This document shows, in pieces, positions 52,236 through 62,600 of a stretch of DNA of 64,000 bases (position 1 is the stretch's first letter; the number at the start of each line of letters is the position of its first letter). Under the pieces are notes generated by a model. That model saw nothing but the letters and a program-made list of their open reading frames with translations, searched no databases and had not been told where the DNA came from. Source of the DNA: Opisthocomus hoazin. Its lineage: Eukaryota; Chordata; Aves; Opisthocomiformes; Opisthocomidae. The translations under genes were made by a program, and so were the position numbers. The DNA lies in assembly GCF_030867145.1 (NCBI RefSeq), contig NC_134439.1:8469379-8533378 (forward strand), read 5' to 3'.

Positions 52236-53763
52236 GAGTGTGGGTGCTGCGTTTGCCTTCCTAGCTGCGGCTCCTGGAATCATTAAGGTTGGAAAAGACC
52301 TCTAAGATCATCAAGAACTTGATCTGTTACTGGGGATTGCAATTTTTAGTTAATTACTGTGAAGTATGTTAAGAGGTGTAAAGCAATGGTGACACTGAAA
52401 TGACTCTTGTAGAGAGCAATGACTGTAGCATTAGATAAACCAAGGGAAAATTGTACCGGTGCAGCGAAGCCAAAGCGGGGGACTGTTTGTTTTCCCCTGC
52501 AGGTTTCTCGTTAGTTCCACGCTCGGTACTATCGGGGAAAGCTCATGCAGTCACACCGGTATCTGCAGTGGGAATCTGGAGTCTGGCTGGAGTATTTCTT
52601 CTCCATCGTGCCAGTAACGCGCTCCTGAGTATCCTGAATATCAGTCTGGCATCAGCGCTCGCGCTCCCGGGGCAGCAGCTGCTCTGGGCACTGAGCCAAC
52701 GGCCCAGCCGCTCTGTGGGGCGAAGGCTGGCGGCCGAGGGGCAGCCTGAACCCTTGAGGCCCGGGTGATCTGGGGGCTTGGGCGGTTGCACAGGCCCAGA
52801 GCGCGGCTGCGGGCAGCCACTGGCGAGGGGCTGCGGGCTGGCTGCGTTCTCCGCTCTGCCCCGGGACAGACGCTCCGCTCCGCGTTGTGACCGGGGGTTG
52901 AAGCTTGGCTGGCCGGTCTGGGGGAGGGCGTTCTGCGCTGCGCTGGTGCCTGCACCCCTAAATCCCCCCCCCTCCTGTTGAGGGTGTGCACTGGGGCACG
53001 CAGGGGCTCGCCTTTGTTTGGTGGCTCTGGAGCTCGCCAGCGGGCAGAGGGGTTCCAGCTCCTGCCACGAGCAGGCGAAGGCAGCTGTTTTTGCGGGACC
53101 TTACACCCAGAGGTCTCCAGCAGTGAGCTGTGGTGCACCAGCATCCGCGCAGACAGGAAGCTCCAGCCCTCGGCTTGCGTTCTGCTTGGGAAGTCCAGCA
53201 GCAGGGCGCAGAGCTGAGAAAAAACCCGAGCCTCCCAGCACCTGCCACTGCTGCCAGAGCAACCGAGGTGCTGGGGCAGCGTTAAATCACCCGGAGAGCC
53301 GGCCGCCTCCTCCAACCCCCGCGTGGGCAGGGGGCTTCAGGCAGGGGCGCTGAGCCCCGGCGCGGGGCCCTGTGTGCCAAGGCTCCCAGTCGCAGAAGCC
53401 CCCGCGGTGCTGGGGTTTGAGCAGCCCCCCTGCAGCAGCACACGCTGCGGGCAGAGCTGCGTGAACCCCCCCAAACCACGCGCAGCAGCCAGGAGCGCCC
53501 AGGCTGGGACGGGCAGCGAGCCCCAGGGACAGGCACAGCTCCGTCACTGCCCGCGAGGCCCCGGGAAGAGGGGAAGCGAGGCACCGCACCTCGTTCCCCG
53601 AGGCTGCAGATAAACGCTGACGTGACAGCGCCAGCCAGCCCTCGGAAACACCGCTGCGGGGCAAGGGGACGCGCAGGGCGCAGGACCGCTCGGAGGGGAG
53701 CGCCCACCATCGCTGACCGCGACGTTCACTCAGAGACAGGAACCCACTTCTTGGCCAGCCAGT
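52236..53763. other. Gap between convergent MEIOC and CCDC43 3' ends
   Basis: 1.5 kb. The first 300 bp are AT-rich with the CR1 remnant. From about 52.64 kb the sequence is GC- and CpG-rich. The long open frames (minus 52641-53315, 53287-53925) look like products of GC richness and match nothing I know. Confidence 0.65.
52268..52312 (-). mobile_element. Short CR1 3'-end remnant
   Basis: About 45 bp on plus reading GGAATCATTAAGGTTGGAAA then AGACCTCTAAGATCATCAAG. This is the reverse complement of the last bases of a CR1 tail. The body is missing. Confidence 0.7.
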
Positions 53764-53769
53764 TTTATT
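53764..53769 (-). terminator. Candidate CCDC43 polyadenylation signal
   Basis: AATAAA on the minus strand (TTTATT on plus), the first canonical signal I found after the CCDC43 stop, about 1.3 kb downstream of it. Confidence 0.45.
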
Positions 53770-54903
53770 ACTCGAGTCCAGAGATAAAGCAGGCAGATGC
53801 TCACGCGTGCAGCAGCTCGTTACACAGGAGGCGTTACCCCTTCCCCAGACCGGTGCTGAGGGCTCCCGAGCACCCCTCGCCCGTGACCACGGTGGCCAGA
53901 GCACAACAGGGCCGGGACGAGGCACGCCGGTTCCTCCCGCGCCCCCGAAAGCGCCGCCGGTTCTCCTTCAGCTCCGTTTACAGAAATCAGCGTTCTCCTC
54001 TCCGGCGGCGGGCGACAGAGTCACGAAAAAGGCTTGGAAACAGCAGGTAAGAAGCAGCCCTTCGGGCCGAGGGAAGCGTTCAGCCCCCACCAGCAGCTGC
54101 CGCTGGCGGCTGTGCCCGGGGAGAGCAACCGGCCTGCAAACCCACGCGCCCGACGCGCGTCCAGCCGCTTTGTGCTGGGCCTGCGCCGAAGCATTCGCCC
54201 CGGCAACCGCCGCAGAGGTAACAGTCAACGCTCACCCATGCAAAACACCGAGGAGCACCATTTTCCAGCCATTTTCCAGCCACTGGCACAAAGCCTGAAA
54301 ACAGCGCGCGAGGCTCGACGGATCTGCTGCCGCTCCGGCTGCTGCCCAGACCAGCGCGGCCTTTCCCTCCCCACGAGCCCGCGGGCGATGCAGTCTCATC
54401 GCTGCGACTCATCTATATTTCATGGCCTTTCCTTTCTCCTGCTGCAGAGCAGCACTTCCCCTCGCCGCCGTCGGCTCCAAACCCTGCGCTCGCAGCTCGG
54501 CCAGAACGAAGTCGCAGCGTTGTTCTTGGCAGCATAAATACAGGTATTGGCAAATACGTTTTTCAAGGCTCGTGTAAATAAATTCGCATTCACCCTGCCG
54601 CAGCGCGTCCTTAATTAGACAACAGAAAGGGGCTCTGCCCTGTCTGCAGATCGTTACCGCGCTGCTGCTGCAAGCCAAGGCCGCCGGAGGACGCAGCCGG
54701 CGGGGAGCCCTCTCCTACATCTTGTCTGGCTTTGCTTGAAGTGGTTAAAAATCAAAATGAAGCAGTTCAAAACACGGACGTAATCACCTCACCGCTCTTT
54801 GGTACAGACACTGGCCACGACAACCGACTGCGACATCTGACACCACAAGCACACGGCACGCCTCGAGCTGAAGAGGTGCTTGAAATTTCTTTTCTGCTAT
54901 ATG

Positions 54904-54949
54904 AAAAAAAAAAAAGGGGGGGGGGCACACACACACACACGACACACAG
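54904..54949. repeat. Compound A12-G10-(CA)n microsatellite
   Basis: On plus: 12 A's, 10 G's, then about ten CA units with one interruption. In CCDC43 mRNA it would read (UG)n, C10, U12, starting about 115 nt after the stop codon. Confidence 0.95.
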
Positions 54950-55065
54950 AAACACTTCCAAAGAACCACCCGCCAGCCGCGCGCCCAGAATTTCTGCTGC
55001 TTTTTAAACACACACCAGGTTCGTAATTACTTTTATCCCTTGAGAGTCCAACTGGAAAACCCCAG

Positions 55066-55282
55066 CTATCGCTTCCGCTCGCCTTTCTGTGTCCTTTTCT
55101 TCTCCTTTTCCTTCCGCTCCTGCTTGGCTAGCTTATCCTTCTCTCGCTGGAGTTTATCTTGCTCCTTTTTCCTCTGGAACTCATCTCGCAGCAGCTCCCG
55201 TTCCAGCTTCCTGGCATTCAAGACATCCTCCACATTTGTGTTGCGGAACAGCGCTGGCGGCGTGTTAAGGGCAGACAACGCT
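55066..55282 (-). CDS. CCDC43: CCDC43 last coding exon
   Basis: The part from [19 protein letters not shown] to GERKR and stop is certain. The exon start is inferred: AG before 55282 gives 1 base that closes phase 2 of the previous exon, reading [14 protein letters not shown]. The frame is open to 55356, and an AG before about 55354 would also fit. Neither acceptor has a strong pyrimidine tract next to it. Confidence 0.8.
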
Positions 55283-58200
55283 CTGGCTCCACAGCCGCGT
55301 TTCGGAGCTCCAGACACCGGCTTTAGCACGCGGGCTGGCTTATTCTGCCTCCCCCTTCACTTCCGCTCCCTCCCCAAGCAGGTAAGGAATTTGGGAACGA
55401 GGAATGTAAGAAGAAAAAGGAATCTCTGCTTGCTTTTCCAGAGGGGAGTCATGCAGAGTAAATGCACGCTCCCTAGAAAAGGATTTTTTCCTAGAAAAAT
55501 CAAGTTGCTTCAGGTTGCTAAGACTGATGTGTAAACAAACCCCTACAAACCCAAGAGGAAGAAAAAGAACAGATACGGTACGGCTTCCTCGAGGGATTCA
55601 CTGCAGCTGCGCCGACGACACGCGTGGTTTTGCGCGTACTTACGGATGCGCACACGGCTGCGGACACTGCGGTTACAGCCGACACCCCGGGACGGGGCGC
55701 CGGCAGCCGCGGGCGCGCGTCCCGGCAGCTCCCCCGCGGTCCCAGCCGGCGGGATGGGATGGCAGCGGTGCCGCACAGCGCTGGCTGGGGCCACGGAGGA
55801 AGGCTGCAGGCGTGGGATCGCACGAGGCAGCGCACGGCAAGGACCCCCACGGTCGCGCGTCCCCCCTCCAGCGACCAGCGGCAAAGGCCTTGGGAAGAGC
55901 GAGGGGGTCGCCTCCGCTGTCGCTTCCTCCTGACCATCAGTAATGTAGGGGCAAGAATAATTTAGGTTTCACTTATTAATTATATGATAAAAACCTGCTT
56001 CCATCTTAAACCTGCCAGCTGGTGAGGTCAAGGAATGTCCCGAATTACTGTGTTGAGGAAAACATGGAACAGTGGGTCCTCGCTCACCACCGACGTTCAG
56101 CTGCACCACGGCCTGGCGAGTGTCACCACAGTTCTGTTTTGGGTGCACTTTTAGCACCTCCTGACGTGACACCTCTCTGGACACCAGCTAACATTAAGCC
56201 GATGTTCTGGGAGAATTATCCTGACTAATAGCATGTTCTGCGGAGCTTCAGAGAGGGTGGGAGAGGGAAGGAAGGAACAGAGGACTGAAAGGAGAACGAC
56301 AGGACCAGTCTCAGCCCCACGCACGGGGCAGGGAGCAGGCAGACCTCTAACTGGCGTTACAAGCAAGGTCAGGCTACATGAAAAGAAAAACGCATCTCCA
56401 AACTTAAGAGGTGGCCCTCAGGAAAGGGAGTATCAACACAGATAAGGAAGGATGGGGAACTCACCGTGGAAGCTTCCAAAAAGCCCGGGTCACTCAGAAC
56501 TCAAAGGATACATTTTTCTGATCCAATATTTACTGCTGCTGCAGTCGATCCATTCTGTTCATCCTCGCCAGTGAGAGAATTAAGGAAATAAGGACATCAG
56601 TAATGAACTTGTGCCTCTGTACAGTCACACCTAACTCCAAACATGTCAATTAACAATTTCATTGAGCCACGAGGAAGGAGCTGAACACTCACGCAGACAA
56701 GGGCCAGGCAAGCACAAACTCCCACGTTCAGCTCCCTCCTGCTGCGCGAGTGCCAGGTACGACTCCTTCCTACTCCGCCTTGCTCTTCCAGGAAGAACCC
56801 GGTCTTCAGTGCTACGAAGAGTCAGCTCTAAGCTCTCCCCTCCACGCACACTCTCTCTGAACAGGATCTTTTCAGCAGGTTTCTCATCAGAAAGCGAGAG
56901 ATAAATTCAATACACCAACCACCGTGCAGAGTTACCCGGAGGTGACTCGCTCCTCTCCTGCCACACACCCGGACGGGGCAAACCTTACCCAGCCCGGGCT
57001 GGTGGGGAGCGTGGAGGCGGCGGAGACATCCTCACAGCAGCGTCTGCTCGTGGCACTCCACCAGCCAGGAGCTTCCATGCTATTTTCCACGTAAGTTATT
57101 TTATCGTGGAGAAGGAAGACTGAAAAGCTTCCCCAGTTCTCCCCACTAGACGCTGCAAAGCTGGAAAGGCGTTGTTTTAGATTTTTAATAAACGTTGCCC
57201 TTCAAAGCGCTCTGACCCAGCTGGGTGAGCAAAAGGATATTCCTCCTCATCCGTCACGTTGGCGTACTGGGCCAGGAGGGCCGCTTTCCTCTGCTTCTCT
57301 TCCTGGGAGACCTCCTTTGGCTTCACCACAATCTTGGCCTGCTTCTCCATCATGCTGGCGATGGCTTGGACCTCGTCTGGCAAGGAGAGCAGTCAGAGCG
57401 TCAGTCGGTCCCTGCGGACGCGGCCAGGGAGTCCCAGCTGCCACGCGCCTCTGCCGTCCCCAGAAGGCATCGCCCCCCCGTCCCAGGCCACGTCCCCTCT
57501 GCAGGGAGGCAGCTGTCGCAGGGGACAAGGGCCCCGAGCTAACGGGAGAAGTCTCACCCCAAAACATCCCCCACCCTCCTCCCACGAGCCTTCCCACAAG
57601 GCCACCCGTGGGGCCACCCCCGCGCAGAGCGCAGCGAGCAGGCCGCTTTGGGGAACCCCATCTCGGAGCTGAGAGGGCAGGAGCTGCTGAAGAGCCACCA
57701 CGGAGGTGGTTCAGCCGGCGCGGCGGCCGAGGCGGTGACGTGACCCCAGCTTCTCCGCGCGAGGAGGAACTCCCCCGTGCTGCGCGCGGCCCTGATCGGA
57801 CGCTGTTTTTCCTGGAGCGGGGGAACTCTCACGATAAAACTTGGAAATCAGGAAGACTCTAGCTAATGAAAATGCATTTTACTCCAAACTGCTGGTTAAA
57901 AGGGGCTAAATATGTTTACTGAACTGCGTACGTAGAACCACATCACGCCGCAATTCTGGGAGCCCAGTGACCGGGCAGTTTAATGCTCTTCCTTTCCTGC
58001 CGACCCAGGGAAACCCACAGCTGATTTACCTGTGAACCCTGAAGTTCTGCTGCCCGTTTCTTACAATGACATTTGGGTTTTGACACCATGTGGGTTTTTT
58101 TAGCTTGCTAATAACTTTTCCTCAGGATTCAGTTATTCCAAGTAGATACTGACTTCATGGGGGATTTATCCTTTTATGGAACCACAGTGAAATAATTAAA

Positions 58201-59660
58201 TCTTTGCACTTCTAACAAACACACTGCTACCTTCTTTCTGTGACAAGAAAAATCCCTGTGGATAACCAACACCACGAGCAGGAGCGGTCCAGCAGCAGCT
58301 CCAGCAGTTCCTGTCGCCTCTCCCCAAACGAGGGACTTATTTTATCCAATGCACAGAACAGCGTCCCTTGTCCCTGTCCCCAGCCAAAGGCAAGGTCAGG
58401 CCAAGGACAGGCTGCAGTGAATTTCTGGGGCAGGCCACTGAACTGCTGCGCGGTTCGGCCTCGTCTGTGGAGAGGAGGTGATCGGCATTTGTGGAATGCC
58501 GAGGTTTAGACAAGAAAAGCGCTACGTAAACCAGGCCTCGCGACAAGGGCTCGCTGGGAGAACTATTTCTAGAATGACACCAGTCAGGGACAATGTTCTG
58601 TTTGCAACCAGAACCAACAAAAAAAAAAATGCAAATCCAACAAAAAGCAGGATTTAGCCAAAAGGGATGTCGCACTGTGCAGCTGGAAGGTGACAAACTG
58701 ATCCATGCAGCACGCTTAAACCAGCAAAATCTTTCCAGCGTCCGACTTCGCTGTACTCCAGCGCTCGGCTCAACGGCCGCAACAAACCTCCCCCGGCCAG
58801 CAAGAACGAGACGGAGGTCTTTGCTCCCGAGCCGACAGCTGAAGGCGGGGGGTGAATTCGGAGAGGGTACAAAGAGACGGTGGCACCACACACAGGACTG
58901 GGGAAGGAGCAGCATTAGCACAGCAGCAGCAGCCTCACAGAGCTCCCCCTTACAAGCATTTATGGAAAAAAAGAGGACAGTTTTAAGAGAAGACTTTGAA
59001 AGAGGAAAATAAGGAAGCCTCCCGGATGCGTCCTGGGGTGAGCGGCAGCAGCAGGGACAGCACAGCTCCCCGCAGGCGCGGCCGGAGGTGTGTAAAACCT
59101 CCTGCTTTCCAAGCCAGCGGAAGCTGAAGTAGCGCAGGCATCCCATACCGTCAGAACTGCGCCCACCGTCAGAGCGCTCGCTGCCCTCGCCACGCTGTTA
59201 GCGTTGAATGGAGGGAGAGCCCTAAGTGTTTTGTGAAAGGAAACTGAAAAAAATCCTACAGGGGCAAAAAAAGAAAAAAAAAAACCAAAAAACCCCAAAC
59301 CAGCCAAACAATGAGCTTTTCATCTGCAGGATTACGAACCCAGGGAGCAGATGAGTGCTCGGGACAGCCAGCAGTGAAACTACTCATCCTCATTTCATAT
59401 TTCAAGACAAAACAGTAAGTGAGCAGCAATGGCAACAAGAAGCAAGTCAGATCTGCAAACACATCAGCAATGTTGGGTTTAACTCCTAACAGGACAAACA
59501 CACATTCTCGTCTGGGTAAGGCCCTGCACACCACTCACACCGCGAGGAAGGCACCCCCAGCAGCCACACTACCTTCTTTGTTCTCTTTGGCGTCAACAAT
59601 CTGAGATTCAGACCACTTCTCGACTACTTCCCTGCAAACATCGTTTAAGAGATCTTCTTC
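55066..59660 (-). CDS. CCDC43: CCDC43, coiled-coil domain-containing protein 43, 3' part of gene
   Basis: CCDC43 is a small (human 224 residues) coiled-coil protein of poorly known function. Three minus-strand exons are visible: 59573-59660, 57217-57376 and a last exon ending at 55066. They match the human protein in order: [20 protein letters not shown], then [20 protein letters not shown] and [20 protein letters not shown], then [19 protein letters not shown] and a highly charged coiled coil [20 protein letters not shown] ending GERKR. The N-terminal exon (the GSWLDGRLE region in human) is not in the window, so the intron before 59660 is at least 4.3 kb. The linker between the last two exons is uncertain. 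MEIOC lies convergent on the left, as in human. Confidence 0.95.
55283..57216. other. CCDC43: CCDC43 intron before last exon
   Basis: 1.9 kb, with a CpG-rich patch at about 55560-55880. I found no extra exon corresponding to the acidic human linker, but a small one could be missed. Confidence 0.6.
57217..57376 (-). CDS. CCDC43: CCDC43 internal exon (second visible)
   Basis: 160 nt from [13 protein letters not shown] to [16 protein letters not shown]. The acceptor CTTGCCAG is good. The donor is inferred at GGGTCAGA (GT at 57216-57215), which leaves phase 2. It is weak and the last ten residues do not match human. If the donor is not used, the frame runs on to a stop at 57177-57179 with ATTAAA just before it, giving a possible short isoform. 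Confidence 0.8.
57377..59572. other. CCDC43: CCDC43 intron
   Basis: 2.2 kb. GC-rich near 57.4-57.8 kb. A 269-codon minus-strand frame at 58337-59146 has no recognisable domain and is probably chance. No mobile element recognised. Confidence 0.75.
59573..59660 (-). CDS. CCDC43: CCDC43 internal exon (first visible)
   Basis: 88 nt, [20 protein letters not shown] then IVDAKENKE plus one base. Acceptor TTACTAG, donor GTAGTG. It lacks one Ser found in human (EEDSLL) but otherwise aligns across its length. Confidence 0.93.
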
Positions 59661-62600
59661 CTAGTAAGGGAAAAGAGACTTCTCAGTCTTGGAACCAAGT
59701 TGGTCTGCTTCAAACAAGGCACGAATCAGGTATGGAAAGCACCAGCCGCACAGAACCTGAACACCCAGCGACGCACTGCAGCTCTACACGGGACATTGCT
59801 CGTCCAACGCACACGCGGGACGTCGGCTGACCTGGGCCCACTCAGGTCATGCGATGCGCTTGCTTGTGGACACAGCTCGGGACCAGAGAACGCCTCGCCC
59901 CGCCAGGCAACAGGAGGTGCCGAGGCTGCCACCCAGCAGCTCCTCACCGTGCCAGGCGACGCCGCGCCACGCGGCAGCTCACTCCTCACACGATACAGCT
60001 CTGAGAACACGCGCTGGTCCCACAGCGGCTGGCGCTCCGGCTGCACCAGCCCTACAAACACCGAAGAAATATCTTCGCTCTAGAAATCTACTGCCCAGCA
60101 TCGTCTCTCTCCTCAAGCATGGCTGCGGAGAAGCTACTCAGAGGCCACCTCCAAGCCAACCTCACTAAAGCAAATAAATTAGACTGGACAAAGCATGGGT
60201 CAGGGCCAGTACGGGGTGAAACCACTCTGATGGTACTGACAGACCATCTCCTCCCACCAGCAGGGACATTCTTGTCCCCCTTGACCCACCTGGAGCATTA
60301 AACACGATCGAGGGGGGCAGTGGAATGCACTCACCCCACTGTCCGTCACTGAGGAAGACTAACCTGCAAGGAGAAAGGAAACGCACCCGACCAGCAGCAC
60401 GGCGCACTCCCATCACCCGGTGCTTCGCGCGTGGGGCTCCACCAGGACCAGCTCTCCCCCAGCGCCTACACGCAGCTTCTCAGGGGACTGCCCAACACCG
60501 TAACTCGGTGCCAGTGGCAGACAGGCAACGCGCTGCCACAGCTCAGCACGGCATTTCTGCCAGGCTTGCCCAATCCGTTCAGGTTACGGAAGCGGAATCC
60601 AGGCAAGAGACGCGATCATGATCAAAAGAGAAGTGTTTTGAAGAGTGGCAGCCAGGAGCTCTTCACTGGAAGACGTATGTCTGCAAAGGGCAGGAAGTTT
60701 CTTTGTTTTGCTCATTAACAGTAAATCAGGTTTGCCCACAGCTCAGGAAAAGGCAGCGGCAGAGAGGCAGAGGGGCTCGAGGAGAGCTGGTATCAAATGG
60801 AAACTACCCGGCCAGGGAGACCTGAGGAAGGAGCCGTCCCTGCCCCTGCCCCTTGGAGGTCTGCCCGCGGCACCGCAGGTCTTACCGCTCGGGTGCGATC
60901 CAGGCCCTGCCGGCGAATCCTTGCGGCCGTCCTGCTCTCCCAGGGCAGCAGCACCGCACTCGGGTAGGGAAAAATCGGTGGTGACCTCTGACTAGAGCTG
61001 TGCTGCCAGCCCTGACCATGGTCGACCCTGCCTATGCCAAAAGCCAGCTCCGAGAGGCGGAAAACCGGATCAGCTTTGCCTAGAAAAGCATTTCTTACAC
61101 AGGTGTGTAGGAACCAGACCTCCGCCGTCTGCCCCCTTCCCCGCCTTTCACAGCCAGGCGTGCAGTAACTGGCATTGCAAAGACGAGCACGCCAAACCCC
61201 GGCGCACAGACTTCCACCGAAGAAACACCAAGTTCACGATCCTCATCTTGAAAACCTGGGCAGTAGGTGCCTAAAAAAAGCACTTTCCAGCTCCAGGAGA
61301 GGCCGTCACTGCAAGCGTTACCCATCCAGCAGAGCAAAGCTCGCCTGCATGGGGGACAGCAAAAAAAGTGGAGTTCTCCACAACGGTGGGACAGACAAGG
61401 AGATAAAAACATACACAAAACAATCCGCACCTTTTGCTCCAAGTCCTCCCACCCCGAGCCTCCAACGGCTCAGCGCAAACTTCTGCGTGTGACGGGCAGA
61501 GACGGCAGGAGAACGACACACGGCGACCCCGTCACACGGAGCGGCCGAGCACCGAGATCACGAGCACGGTTCAGGGCCGTACACACAACAGAACGAAGTC
61601 CCCGGGCGGGGAGGAGACGCTACAAGGACAAACACGTGGGAGAGTCCAGGCTGCGAGAGGAGGTGATCTGCAAACAGAGGAACAGCATCAAGATTCAGGG
61701 TTTGCAGCTCCCACTAACATCAGACTCCATTTTCAGACGTCACCATGCCTTTAACCAGAGCAGATCCAGAGGACAGGATGCTGCTGCTAAGATCGGGTCT
61801 AAGAACGGGCAGGTTAGGTCTGGAAGAACCCCCTGACCCCACTCCCAGAGGGAGATGACACCAAGATCCTCACAAGAACACCCGCTGGGTGAGCAGGCCA
61901 GCACGGAGGAGGACGCACACGGGAACACTTCAAGCGCCAGTCAGAAGGACCCTTCCAGCCCTTGGAGACACAGCAAGTCACGAAACGGTAACAAAACCCA
62001 ACGTGGTTCAAGGACACGGAAGAGATGAAGGGTTTTAAGTCCCAGAAACACTCCCAGTAAAAGCATCCTCCCCAGTGGACGGGCTCCCCTGCGCACGGGG
62101 AACACTGGCCTGCTGGAAAAATGCTGAGCAGCTTTATATTCAGCCAGGAGAGAAGGCTGGGAAAGACGCATTCCCTGGGCGCCTGGTTTCAGTACGCAGG
62201 AGGAAGAAAGAAAGAGCAAGTGACAATGAAGGAGTGGCAGCAAGTGGGAAGGAAAACGATCGGCAGGAGACTAACACTGACGGCAGAGACTTGCGCAGCC
62301 TCCTAACGAGGGTCTGAGCAGCAAGAAACAGATCAGGTATCTGCGTCTCACTGGAGGCAGGCGTACGAGGGGAGAACACAGCAGCGAGACGTTCTAGCGA
62401 TCCCAGAAACGACAAAAGAACGACCTTGGAGCTGGAGAGTCCAAAGGACGAAGAGAGAGACCAAGATGACAGCGGGTGAACGGAGACGAACAGAGCAACA
62501 GCAAAGAAACATGACAGGGCATCCTGGGCGAAACGAAACCGCTGCGGAGGAAGCCCAGGGCAGCTCTGCCGCGCAGGGCGGGCCGCTTGCTGCAGCTCCC

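Larger units (their letters stand above)
53764..55065 (-). other. CCDC43: Probable CCDC43 3' UTR
   Basis: Between the CCDC43 stop codon and a candidate poly(A) signal on minus. It is GC-rich in its distal half. Close to the stop it holds a compound GU/C/U microsatellite (54904-54949). Confidence 0.5.

Noticed and set aside
52641-53925. Overlapping 142- to 224-codon minus frames between MEIOC and CCDC43
   Set aside because: GC-rich region open in several frames at once; no similarity recognised.
55560-55880. CpG patch in a CCDC43 intron as a first exon or promoter
   Set aside because: No conserved coding segment or clear donor seen; composition alone is not enough.
58337-59146. 269-codon minus frame within the CCDC43 intron
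   Set aside because: Cys/Ser/Leu-rich without any recognisable motif; not flanked by convincing splice sites and not part of known CCDC43.
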